Shown here: in pieces, positions 15,145-22,302 of the stretch
Position numbering within the stretch: position 1 is the stretch's first letter
Layout: each line of letters begins with the position of its first letter
NCBI GenBank assembly: GCA_036265815.1
Contig: DATAOI010000113.1
Coordinates: 80,300 to 117,306 of the forward strand
DNA from: Gemmatimonadales bacterium
GTDB taxonomy: Bacteria > Gemmatimonadota > Gemmatimonadetes > Gemmatimonadales > GWC2-71-9
DNA length: 37,007 bases
Direction of reading: 5' to 3'
Program-made: the position numbers and the translations under genes
Notes under the pieces: model-generated
Told to the model about the DNA's origin: nothing
Seen by the model: the letters and a program-made list of their open reading frames with translations, nothing else
Databases searched by the model: none

Positions 15145-15836
15145 CGATGACCGATCCCGCCGCGCGCATCATGACCCGGGGCCTCCGAACCAGCGTGGCG
15201 GCGCTGCTCGGCCTGGCGGGCGTCTATGTCCTGGCGATCCGCTTCACCCCGGTGGAGGCGCGGCAAGGGATGGCGCAGAAGATCTTCTACCTCCACGTGC
15301 CGGCGGCCTGGTGCGCGCTGCTGGGGTTCTCCCTGGTCGGGATCGGAAGCGCGCTCTACCTGTGGCTGCAGGATCCGCGGCTGGATCGCTTCGCCGCCGC
15401 GTCGGCGGAGGTGGGGGTGGTGTTCGCCGGGGTGATGCTCACCACCGGGCCGATCTGGGCCAAGCCGATCTGGGGTACCTGGTGGACCTGGGACGCACGG
15501 CTCACGCTGACGCTGTTCCTGTTCTTTCTCTTCGTGGGATATCTGGCGCTGAGGGCCGCGCTGCACGATCCGGCCGAGCGGGCGCGCTTCAGCGCGGTGG
15601 TGGGTATCCTGGGGATGCTGCTGGTGCCCTTCATTCACCTGAGCGTCTACCTGTTCCGCACGCTTCATCCGCAGCCGATCGTCCTCAAACCCAGCGCCCC
15701 GTCGCTACCGCCCGAGATGCTGCGAACGCTGCTGCTCTCGATGGCGGTGTTCACCCTGCTCTACATCGGGCTGGTGATGCTGCGCTACGGGCTGGCGATG
15801 GCGGAAGCACGCGAGGAGGGCGGAGATGTTACCTGA
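15141..15836 (+). CDS. ccmC: CcmC, heme-handling subunit
   Basis: The 231-residue six-helix protein carries the tryptophan-rich WWD motif on a periplasmic loop (WGTWWTWDARLT, about residues 112-123). Conserved histidines flank it (KIFYLHVPAAW and FIHLSVYLFRTLHP). CcmC loads heme onto the chaperone CcmE. The ATG at 15141 overlaps the ccmB stop as ATGA. CcmE, CcmF and CcmH are not within the window, so the rest of the pathway must be encoded elsewhere. Confidence 0.95.
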   Translation: MTMTDPAARIMTRGLRTSVAALLGLAGVYVLAIRFTPVEARQGMAQKIFYLHVPAAWCALLGFSLVGIGSALYLWLQDPRLDRFAAASAEVGVVFAGVMLTTGPIWAKPIWGTWWTWDARLTLTLFLFFLFVGYLALRAALHDPAERARFSAVVGILGMLLVPFIHLSVYLFRTLHPQPIVLKPSAPSLPPEMLRTLLLSMAVFTLLYIGLVMLRYGLAMAEAREEGGDVT

Positions 15837-15942
15837 GCCCCCCGCGAACGGCGGCTATATGGTGGCGGCATACATCGTGGCGCCGGTGATTCTGATCGGG
15901 TACCTGTTGAGATTGTGGAGCCGGGCGCGGAGGGGAAGGTGA
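15826..15942 (+). CDS. ccmD: CcmD-like small membrane protein
   Basis: This 38-residue reading frame (ATG 15826) overlaps the end of ccmC by 11 bp and has a GAGGAGGG ribosome site about 6 bases upstream. The product begins MLPEPPANGGYM, has one transmembrane helix (VAAYIVAPVILIGYLLRLW) and ends in a basic cytoplasmic tail (SRARRGR). That layout, together with its position after ccmC, is that of CcmD, the small subunit that helps release holo-CcmE. Confidence 0.8.
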   Translation: MLPEPPANGGYMVAAYIVAPVILIGYLLRLWSRARRGR

Positions 15943-15960
15943 GGGAAGGTGGGGCCTGAG

Positions 15961-16024
15961 GCAGGGTGAGGCAGGGGAAAATGCCGTCCCCACAGTCACC
16001 TTGCCCCACCCTGCCTCACCCTGC
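15961..16024. repeat. 16-bp perfect inverted repeat made of tandem units
   Basis: GCAGGGTGAGGCAGGG (15961-15976) is exactly complementary to 16009-16024, leaving a 32-base loop. The left arm consists of a repeated GAGGCAGGG unit, and related GGAAGGTGGGG words extend it leftward to about 15940. The right arm covers the stop codon of the aquaporin gene. It separates convergent genes (ccmD and the aquaporin) and may terminate both transcripts; it also resembles a dispersed intergenic repeat. Confidence 0.7.
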
Positions 16025-16699
16025 GACCCTCTTCGGCAGCAGCAGGTGCTCCCAGAACAATGCCGCCAGCACTCCACCCACGATCGGCCCCACCCAATAG
16101 ACCAGATGTCCGACCCACTGCCCGGAGACCAGGGCCGGGCCGAAGGCGCGCGCAGGGTTCATCGCGGCGCCGGTGAGCGGGCCACCGACGATGATGTCGA
16201 ACAACAGCACCAACCCCACGCCGAAGCCGCCCACCTTGGGCGCATCCGGATTGACGCAGGTGCCGAACACGGCGGAGACCAGGAAGAAGGTGAGCACGGC
16301 CTCGATGATGAGCGCCTGCATCAGAGTGACGCTGCCCGCGATGGTCGGCGTGCCCAGCGAGGGAGCCCGCCAGACGGCCACCGGGTAGATCATCCGGATC
16401 AGCAGCGAAGCGAGGACCGCGCCCACCAGCTGGGCGACGATGTAGGCACCGGCGGTGGAGGCGTTGGTCCGGCGGGCCGAGAGCAGTCCCAGCGTGACCG
16501 CCGGGTTGAGGTGGCCGCCGGAGATGCTCATGGTGGCCGTGATCATGACCGACAGCACCAGGGCATGCGCGACCGCGACGCCGAGCACGCCGTAATTGGC
16601 ATCGGGGTAATACTTGGTGATGACCGAGCCGGTGCCGATGAAGACCAGCCCGAACGTTCCCAACCCTTCGGCGAGCGAGCTGCGAAACAGCGAAGGCAT
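16016..16699 (-). CDS. aquaporin / glycerol-facilitator family channel
   Basis: The 227-residue six-helix channel carries both signature loops: GGHLNPAVT in the first half and GPLTGAAMNPARAFGPAL in the second. The Arg after the second NPA is the conserved filter residue. The segment before it (LLFDIIVGGPLTG) lacks the His found in water-specific AqpZ and looks more like glycerol-facilitator or plant-type members, so the substrate is open. The ATG at 16699 has a GAGG site upstream. The stop codon lies within an inverted-repeat arm. It is 47 bp after the ketosynthase gene and is probably the last gene of that operon. Confidence 0.9.
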   Translation of the reverse strand: MPSLFRSSLAEGLGTFGLVFIGTGSVITKYYPDANYGVLGVAVAHALVLSVMITATMSISGGHLNPAVTLGLLSARRTNASTAGAYIVAQLVGAVLASLLIRMIYPVAVWRAPSLGTPTIAGSVTLMQALIIEAVLTFFLVSAVFGTCVNPDAPKVGGFGVGLVLLFDIIVGGPLTGAAMNPARAFGPALVSGQWVGHLVYWVGPIVGGVLAALFWEHLLLPKRVAG

Positions 16700-16746
16700 C
16701 GGCGTTCCTCTGTTGATGTCGACTGGCGGTCGGGACGGCCGCGAAT

Positions 16747-17994
16747 CTAGGCGTCCGCGCGCCGAAACACCAGCGCCGCGTTGATCCCGCCGAAGCCGAA
16801 GGAGTTGCTGAGCAGATACTCGGGAGTGATCGCCTGTCCATCGCCGGTCACGTGGGCGAGATCGCAGGCGGGATCGCGGGTCTCGAGATTGAGGGTCGGG
16901 GGCACCCAACCGCGCCGCGCCGCGAGGGCGCAGATGGCGGCTTCGATGGCGCCGCTGGCACCGAGCGCGTGGCCGTAATATCCCTTGGTGCCGCTCAATG
17001 CCAGCCGGTGGGCGTGCTCTCCGAACACCTGCTTGATCGACAGATTCTCGGTCGGATCGTTGAGCGGCGTCGACGAGCCGTGGGCGTTGATGTAGCCGAT
17101 GTCCTGGGGCGCCACGCGCGCCTCGTCGAGCGCCCGCCGGATGGCGCGTGCGGCCTGCTGACCGTCGGGCCGGGGGGCGGTCATGTGATGGGCGTCGTTG
17201 GTGAGGCCGAATCCGCAGACCTCGGCGTAGATCGGCGCCCCCCGCGCCAGCGCCCGCCCTCGCTCCTCCAGCAGCAGCACGGCCGCGCCTTCCGCCATCA
17301 CGAAGCCGTCCCGCGCCGCGTCGAAGGGACGGCTCGCGTGAGCGGGATCGTCGTTCCGGGTGGACATCGCCCGGATGATGGCGAAGGCCCCGAAGCAGAG
17401 GGGCGCGAGCGGCGCTTCCGCGCCGCCGGCGATCATCACGTCCGCATCGCCCCGAACGATGGCGCGGAAGCCGTCCCCGATGGCGATGGCGCCCGAGGCG
17501 CAGCTCATCCCGTTGGTCGAATTGGGGCCGGTGCAGCCGAACTCGATGGCGATGTTGCAGCTCGCCGCGCCGGCGAAGACCGTCAGCGCCAGCGACGGAT
17601 CGACCGCGCGGGGGCCCTGGGTGAGGAAGTTGTTGTACTGCCGCTCCCCGTGAGCGACGCCGCCGAGCGCCGTACCCATCATGGCCCCGACCCGGTCGGG
17701 GTCCTCCCGGGCCAGGTCGAGCTCGGCGTCGGCCAGCGCCATGCGGGTGGCGGCGATGGCAAACTGGGAGTAGCGGTCCAGCCGGCGGGCGCGTCGCTCC
17801 TCGACATGGTCGGTGGCGACAAAGTCATCGACCTCCCCCGCGATGCGCGACTTGAACACCGAGGGATCGAACCGGGTGATGCAGCGGATCGCCGAGCGCC
17901 GCTCCTGGAGCCCGGCCCAGAGTCCCTCGACGCCCAGACCGATCGGGGTGACGGCCCCGACACCGGTGATGACTACCCGGCGCGGCTCAGACAC
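16747..17994 (-). CDS. FabF-like beta-ketoacyl-ACP synthase
   Basis: This 415-residue condensing enzyme has a complete catalytic set: Cys165 (NGMSCASGA), His305 (INAHGSSTPLND), Lys337 and His342 (GTKGYYGHALGASG). It ends with the typical LLSNSFGFGGINAAL. It begins with SEPRRVVITGVGAVTPIG. The GTG at 17994 is preferred because GAGG lies 6 bases upstream; a TTG at 18006 would add four residues. No acyl carrier protein, KR or DH gene lies nearby, which is unusual for a housekeeping fabF. With SRPBCC, methyltransferase and flavin genes upstream, a role in a specialised lipid or polyketide pathway is more likely than in general fatty-acid synthesis. Confidence 0.92.
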   Translation of the reverse strand: MSEPRRVVITGVGAVTPIGLGVEGLWAGLQERRSAIRCITRFDPSVFKSRIAGEVDDFVATDHVEERRARRLDRYSQFAIAATRMALADAELDLAREDPDRVGAMMGTALGGVAHGERQYNNFLTQGPRAVDPSLALTVFAGAASCNIAIEFGCTGPNSTNGMSCASGAIAIGDGFRAIVRGDADVMIAGGAEAPLAPLCFGAFAIIRAMSTRNDDPAHASRPFDAARDGFVMAEGAAVLLLEERGRALARGAPIYAEVCGFGLTNDAHHMTAPRPDGQQAARAIRRALDEARVAPQDIGYINAHGSSTPLNDPTENLSIKQVFGEHAHRLALSGTKGYYGHALGASGAIEAAICALAARRGWVPPTLNLETRDPACDLAHVTGDGQAITPEYLLSNSFGFGGINAALVFRRADA

Positions 17995-18448
17995 GGGGCA
18001 CCTCAACCGCGCGCCGGATTCCGGCGAGGGTGCGCGAGGCGATCCCGTGGATGAACACCGGGCCGATGACCCAGTTGGCGGCGGCTCTGCCCATGAGCGG
18101 CCAGCGGGGCCCGGTCCACTGATGCACGATGGTCACGTCGGTCTCCTCCTCCACCGGCTCGATCCGCCAGACCACGTCCATGCCGGTCGTGATGCCCCGA
18201 ACGTGAAGATAGTGTACCTCCCCCGCCTCCCGATCCACCCGCATCTCCGACACCCACCAGGTGGGATAGCGCAATCGCCCGAAGGGCCGCCAAGCCGCCA
18301 TCTCCACCAGACCGCCCTCGCCCCGCCGCTCCAGCATCCGCACCCAGCGGTAGTGGCCGAGCAGCGCCGGCCACCGCTCCACCTCCACCGCCGCATCGAG
18401 CACCCGGGCGGGTGCGGCCCGCATCCGGATCCGGTCGACGGTACGCAT
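17987..18448 (-). CDS. SRPBCC-fold protein (polyketide cyclase/aromatase-like)
   Basis: The 153-residue product has the START/Bet v1 (SRPBCC) pattern. An opening strand and helix (MRTVDRIRMRAAPARVLDAA, VERWPALLGHYRWVRML) is followed by curved-sheet strands such as GITTGMDVVWRIEPVEEETD and VTIVHQW. A long C-terminal helix (FIHGIASRTLAGIRRAVEV) closes the fold. The fold binds hydrophobic ligands; members near ketosynthases are often cyclases or aromatases, but sequence alone does not prove it. The ATG at 18448 overlaps the methyltransferase stop by one base, and the end overlaps the ketosynthase start by 8 bp. Confidence 0.82.
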   Translation of the reverse strand: MRTVDRIRMRAAPARVLDAAVEVERWPALLGHYRWVRMLERRGEGGLVEMAAWRPFGRLRYPTWWVSEMRVDREAGEVHYLHVRGITTGMDVVWRIEPVEEETDVTIVHQWTGPRWPLMGRAAANWVIGPVFIHGIASRTLAGIRRAVEVPRV

Positions 18449-19155
18449 CACCTGGCCGCCGGCCGCCAGGTGGCCACCAGCCGGAGCCCCGGCCGGCGCT
18501 CGACCAGCGCGTCGACCCCCGCTGCCGCCAGGAGGGCGCGAAGCTCTCCAGTGGTATACCCGCGCCGGATGGAGGTTATTCCGTCCGCCCGGGTTATCCG
18601 GTCGAACCTCAGCGCCCGCGCACCGAGCCAGAAGGCAGGTGGCCCCAGGCGGCTCCGGCGCAGGTCCGCCACGATCACGCCGAGTCGCGCCAGCCGATCG
18701 CAATTCCGGAGCAGGCGGATGGCGGAGGGCCGGGCGAGATGGTGCAGCAGCTGGCTTACCAGCACCAAATCGACCGACCGCGCGCGCACCGGTGGCGCGC
18801 CCCCGCACGCCACCGCAGTGGGGAGCCCCGCCCGGCGCGCGAGCCGCGCGGCCACCGGGCTCCGCTCCAGCCCGACCGGCACCAGCTGCAGGCCGCGCCG
18901 CCGCGCCAGACGCATGGCCATGAGGGGCAGGTCGCCGATGCCGGTGCCGATGTCGAGCAGGGTGAGGCAGGTCCCCGCCGGCAGGCCCTGGAGCATCCGG
19001 ATGAGCCCGTGACGCACGGCGGCGGCGCCACCGAACCAGCGGTTGGCCCGCGCGATGTTCTCCAGCGAGAGCGACACCGCGCGGGGATCGGCGGCGGGAT
19101 CGTCCAGCAGCTCCGCGCCGACCGGGCTGAGCAGCAACGGCTCCATCAGCTTCAT
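18448..19155 (-). CDS. class I SAM-dependent methyltransferase
   Basis: The 235-residue product has the Rossmann-type SAM-binding motif LTLLDIGTGIGDLPLMAMRL (about residues 70-89). A motif IV-like segment, VDLVLVSQLLHHLARP, follows. The N-terminal part (SLENIARANRWFGGAAAVRHGL) resembles a group of methyltransferases often found beside FAD-dependent oxidoreductases in lipid or polyketide clusters. The acceptor is unknown. ATG 19155 is the start; it overlaps the flavin-reductase stop by 4 bp. It is in the middle of the operon, between two redox genes and the SRPBCC gene. Confidence 0.88.
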   Translation of the reverse strand: MKLMEPLLLSPVGAELLDDPAADPRAVSLSLENIARANRWFGGAAAVRHGLIRMLQGLPAGTCLTLLDIGTGIGDLPLMAMRLARRRGLQLVPVGLERSPVAARLARRAGLPTAVACGGAPPVRARSVDLVLVSQLLHHLARPSAIRLLRNCDRLARLGVIVADLRRSRLGPPAFWLGARALRFDRITRADGITSIRRGYTTGELRALLAAAGVDALVERRPGLRLVATWRPAAR

Positions 19156-19634
19156 CCGAGCGCGGCGTAGCCGCCGCGGTAGTAGAGCAGCGGGCGGCCC
19201 TCGGTGGTGGAGCCGCTGGTCACCAGGCCTATGATGATGCTGTGGTCGCCCCCGGGATACTGGGCGTAGCGCCGGCAGCCGATGTAGCCGATGGCGCCGC
19301 CCAGCAGGATCTCTCCCTGGGGCCCGGTCTGATAGCCCACCCCTTGAAACCGGTCCTCGTGCGGGTCGGCGAATCGGCGCGCCAGCGCCTCCTGGGAGCT
19401 TTCGAGGATGTTTACCGCGAAGCCCGGCGCCGCCAGGATGACATCGTGCAGCTCGGCCTGGCGTTCGACGCAGACCGAGAGCAGCGGCGGCTCCAGGGAG
19501 ACCGATGCCAGGCTGTTGGCCGTCATGCCCACCGGCCGGCCGTCGGATCGCTCGACGGTGACGATGGTGACGCCGGTCGCGAACCGACCGAGGCACTCGC
19601 GGAACTGGGCGGCATCGACCCCGGCGTGGCTCAA
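19152..19634 (-). CDS. flavin reductase-like (FMN-binding split-barrel) protein
   Basis: The 160-residue product matches the HpaC/ActVB-type flavin reductase domain over its full length. FRECLGRFATGVTIVTVE opens the barrel, GMTANSLASVSLEPPLLSV is the flavin-binding signature, FAVNILESSQEALARRFA follows, and GDHSIIIGLV is the conserved late motif. Such enzymes supply reduced flavin to a partner oxygenase. The TTG start at 19634 overlaps the stop of the FAD-oxidoreductase gene (TTGA), which suggests that the flavoprotein is its partner. Confidence 0.88.
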   Translation of the reverse strand: MSHAGVDAAQFRECLGRFATGVTIVTVERSDGRPVGMTANSLASVSLEPPLLSVCVERQAELHDVILAAPGFAVNILESSQEALARRFADPHEDRFQGVGYQTGPQGEILLGGAIGYIGCRRYAQYPGGDHSIIIGLVTSGSTTEGRPLLYYRGGYAALG

Positions 19635-20875
19635 AGGACCATCCTGGCGAGGAAGACCGGATTGAGCACTTCCCGGGCGGGAACGAAGTCGCCGGTGACG
19701 CCGATCAGCGTATGGGCCATGCCGGGCCGCCGCCCCAGCCGGGCCACGGCGCGATCGAACAGTCGCGGCCACCACATCCCGTAGCCGATGAGGCGCTCGA
19801 CCGCCCACTTGCCGGCGAAGGCGCGCCGGCGAGCCCGGCGGTAGCCGGCCAGCCGCGCCGCGGACACGGTCCCCGTGCAGGCCAGTGCCTCGCCGGCAAC
19901 GCCGGCAAGCAGCTCGGCGCCGCGCAAGGCGCTGAAGATGCCCTCGCCCGTGAACGGGTCGAAGAAGTCGGCGGCATCGCCCACCAGCGCCGCGCCATCG
20001 GCTGTCACCCGACCGGACCAGGCGGCGAACGGGCCGGTCGCGAGGACCTTCCGGACCAGGTGCCCGGCGGACACCCGCTGACACACGCCGGGGAACTCGC
20101 GCAGCGTCTCCAGGAAGAACGACTCCAGCCGCCCGCGTGCGGCACCCGCGCGCGCGGCCGGCACGACCAGCGCAACGTTGGTGGTCCCGCCGCCGATGGG
20201 ATTGAGTCCCACGTACCCGCGCGAGCCCACGTGCAGCTCGGCGGAGTCGGCCATGGCCTGCACACCCTCCACGTGCGCCACGAAGGCGACCCGGCGCGGC
20301 CGGCCATAGGTCCGGGATCCCAGCCGCCGGGCCACGACGGACCGCAGGCCGTCGGCACCGATGGTGAGCCGGGCGCGGAGTGCATGGCGGCGTCCCTCGG
20401 CGTCCCGGACCAGCGCACCGGCGATGCCGCCGCGATCGTAGAGCAGCTCCTCGACCGTGGTCCGCTCCAGCACGGATGCGCCGGCGCGACGGGCGGCCTC
20501 GACCAGCGCGTGATCCAGGATCCTGCGGGAGACCGAGAGCCCGGTGGCGCGGAAGGGCCGGTGGCTGGCCAGCGCGAAGACGCCGTGGAGCCGCGCGCCG
20601 CGGGACGCCGTCACGGCAGTCCCCTGCAGCGCGACCGCGCCGGACGCCTCGAGCGCGGCGACGACGCCGAGCCGGTCGAGGAGGCGGACCGCTTCCGGGC
20701 TCATGTACTCGGAGCAGGGCTTATCGCGGGGAAAGGCGGCCCGATCGACGGCCATCACCTTGAATCCGGCTCCTGCCAGCGAGGCGGCGATTGCGCTGCC
20801 CCCTGGCCCGGCGCCGACCACCAGCGCGTCGAGCAGCCGGTGGGGCTCAGCCGAGGCGGTGATACTCGAATCCAT
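19631..20875 (-). CDS. FAD-dependent oxidoreductase, geranylgeranyl-reductase-like family
   Basis: The 414-residue flavoprotein belongs to the PHBH/geranylgeranyl reductase superfamily. The FAD dinucleotide motif is ALVVGAGPGGSAIAASLAGA (about residues 17-36), followed by DRAAFPRDKPCSEYMSPEA. The second FAD motif, ALVGDAADFFDPFTGEGI, lies at about residues 291-308. Members reduce isoprenoid chains or hydroxylate or oxidise aromatic and polyketide substrates. The substrate is not readable from sequence. The ATG at 20875 overlaps the end of the upstream exported-protein gene by 29 bp; no strong ribosome site is seen, consistent with coupling. Confidence 0.88.
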   Translation of the reverse strand: MDSSITASAEPHRLLDALVVGAGPGGSAIAASLAGAGFKVMAVDRAAFPRDKPCSEYMSPEAVRLLDRLGVVAALEASGAVALQGTAVTASRGARLHGVFALASHRPFRATGLSVSRRILDHALVEAARRAGASVLERTTVEELLYDRGGIAGALVRDAEGRRHALRARLTIGADGLRSVVARRLGSRTYGRPRRVAFVAHVEGVQAMADSAELHVGSRGYVGLNPIGGGTTNVALVVPAARAGAARGRLESFFLETLREFPGVCQRVSAGHLVRKVLATGPFAAWSGRVTADGAALVGDAADFFDPFTGEGIFSALRGAELLAGVAGEALACTGTVSAARLAGYRRARRRAFAGKWAVERLIGYGMWWPRLFDRAVARLGRRPGMAHTLIGVTGDFVPAREVLNPVFLARMVL

Positions 20876-21359
20876 CGAGGACCAGCCGATCGGGGGAGAA
20901 GCCGGCGAAGGAGAACTCGAACGTCACCGAGGTCCCGTCCGCGTAGGTGATCACCACCTGGGACACGTTGGTGCGGTAGGCGCAGTCCCGCTCGGTCGTG
21001 CGGGGAAACCCCTCGGCCAGCGACTCGGTAACGACCGTCTGGTGGCAGGCGCCCGCGGTGTCGAAGCGCCAGGTGGTCGTCCAGCGCTGCAGGTCATCGG
21101 CGACCCGCACCAGGGCGACGGTCTCCCAGGTGCCGGCCAGCGTAGCGGAGCTGACCCCGCCGGCTCGACCGCCACCACCGGCATCGCCGGCATCGCCGGC
21201 ATCGCCGGGAAAAGGGAGGCCGGCGTCCGGGGCCAGCGGCTCGCCGCCACAGGAGAGCGACAGGATCAGGGCGACGGACCAGAGAACGCCCAGCCGGCGA
21301 GCGCGAGGAGCGCGGCGGCCGTGGTGGCGGCGAGGTTCACCCCGTCGTTGTCCAGCCAC
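20847..21359 (-). CDS. small exported (lipo)protein, lipocalin-like
   Basis: The frame encodes a hydrophobic export segment (LGVLWSVALILSLSCGGEP), a repeat-rich Gly/Asp/Ala linker (GDAGDAGDAGGGG) and a beta-rich domain (TLAGTWETVALVRVADDLQR, TTTWRFDTAGACHQTVV, VVITYADGTSVTFEFSF). The GTWE...ADG pattern resembles lipocalin-like domains. A Cys follows the hydrophobic core, but the preceding residues are not a perfect lipobox. The start is uncertain: the GTG at 21359 gives a long Arg-rich leader inside the DUF92 gene, and no ATG is available nearer. The function is unknown. Confidence 0.65.
   Translation of the reverse strand: MAGQRRGEPRRHHGRRAPRARRLGVLWSVALILSLSCGGEPLAPDAGLPFPGDAGDAGDAGGGGRAGGVSSATLAGTWETVALVRVADDLQRWTTTWRFDTAGACHQTVVTESLAEGFPRTTERDCAYRTNVSQVVITYADGTSVTFEFSFAGFSPDRLVLDGFEYHRLG
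21181..21207. repeat. 9-bp tandem repeat (three copies)
   Basis: GCATCGCCG occurs three times head to tail and encodes Gly-Asp-Ala repeats in the linker of the exported protein on the minus strand. Copy number could vary by slippage without a frameshift. Confidence 0.85.
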
Positions 21360-22048
21360 GCGATCCCTCCCTGTCGAACGGTCGGCGTGCCGCAGCGGTG
21401 CACCCGCCATTCGCTGAACTCGCCGCATCCCGGGCAGACAAACCGCCCCTGCAGCGCGGCACCGAGGGCGGAATCCAGCAGCATTCCCCCGAAACCTACC
21501 AGCGCGGCGAGTGGCAGGAGCCGCGGCGCTCCGGCGGCCAGCGCACCGAGTGCCGCAACCAATAGCGCGCCGGCCGCGGCCGCGGCACTCCCAAGAACAG
21601 TAACACCGCCATTGGTCCCCGGCGGGACCACGCGGCCGGACCAGAGCAGCCGGGGGGGAGGTCCGCTGCGGCTGCCGATGGCGGTGCCCCAGGTGTCTGC
21701 GGCGGCGGCGGCGAGGCTGCCGGTGATCACCCACAACCCGGCCTGGCCGCAACAAATTCCCAGGAGCCCGCCAAGCGCGGCCGGCCCGCCATTGGCGAGA
21801 ACCTGACGGTGATCCCGGCGATGGCCCTTGGGGTCGAGCCCGGGGGCGGCGAGCGTCAGGCGGGAGACGGCGCTGCTGGAGACGAAGAAAGCGGCCAGGA
21901 CCGCGCCGCCTTGCCACCCGCTTCCAAGGAGAACCAGCGTTCCCACCATCCAGGCCGCCACCGCACCCGACGCCGTGAGGCTCCGGGCCCGCCAGGCCGC
22001 CAGCGCGACGGCCGCGGCGGTGAGCGCCGCGATCCCTGATGGCACCAC
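21266..22048 (-). CDS. DUF92/TMEM19 family membrane protein (VTE6-like)
   Basis: The 260-residue polytopic membrane protein has the DUF92 hallmarks: DTWGTAIG in a middle loop, GTNGGVTVLGS, and LVGFGGMLLDSALGAALQ before a cytosolic insert with cysteines (CPGCGEFSEWRVHRCG). The plant member VTE6 is a phytyl-phosphate kinase, so prenyl-phosphate activation is a possible role. The GTG at 22048 is three bases past the anti-sigma stop; an upstream extension would overlap the anti-sigma gene and looks non-family. A geranylgeranyl-reductase-like gene in the same operon fits an isoprenoid theme (inference). Confidence 0.85.
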   Translation of the reverse strand: MVPSGIAALTAAAVALAAWRARSLTASGAVAAWMVGTLVLLGSGWQGGAVLAAFFVSSSAVSRLTLAAPGLDPKGHRRDHRQVLANGGPAALGGLLGICCGQAGLWVITGSLAAAAADTWGTAIGSRSGPPPRLLWSGRVVPPGTNGGVTVLGSAAAAAGALLVAALGALAAGAPRLLPLAALVGFGGMLLDSALGAALQGRFVCPGCGEFSEWRVHRCGTPTVRQGGIAWLDNDGVNLAATTAAALLALAGWAFSGPSP

Positions 22049-22050
22049 CG

Positions 22051-22299
22051 TCAGCCTGGCCCGGCCTCGCTCCGGAGAAGATCGAGGATCCGCTGACGCA
22101 GCGCGCCGGGGCAGGTCTCCTTGCGGGCGCGCTCCTCCAGCATCCGGAGGAAGTTCTCCTCGAAGCGGGCGTGATCGAAGCAATGGCGGCAGTGGTCCAG
22201 GTGCCGCCGGAGCTCGGTGGCGACCCCGGGCGTCAGCTCGCGCTTGAGATAGTCCTGAAGCTGCTCCACGGCCTCCCGGCAGTTCATCTCCTCGGCCAT
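22051..22299 (-). CDS. zinc-finger anti-sigma factor (RsrA-like)
   Basis: The 82-residue protein has the ZAS zinc motif His-x3-Cys-x2-Cys in HLDHCRHCFDH, preceded by CREAVEQLQDYLKREL. This is the cytoplasmic RsrA/ChrR type with no transmembrane helix, the kind that releases its sigma factor on thiol oxidation in RsrA. It starts 3 bp after the sigma gene ends, the classic sigma/anti-sigma arrangement. The cysteines could make it a redox switch (inference). Confidence 0.9.
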   Translation of the reverse strand: MAEEMNCREAVEQLQDYLKRELTPGVATELRRHLDHCRHCFDHARFEENFLRMLEERARKETCPGALRQRILDLLRSEAGPG

Positions 22300-22302
22300 G
22301 GG

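Noticed and set aside
21181-21207. Start of a CRISPR-like repeat array
   Set aside because: The repeats are 9 bp, contiguous and in frame inside a coding region; there are no spacers.
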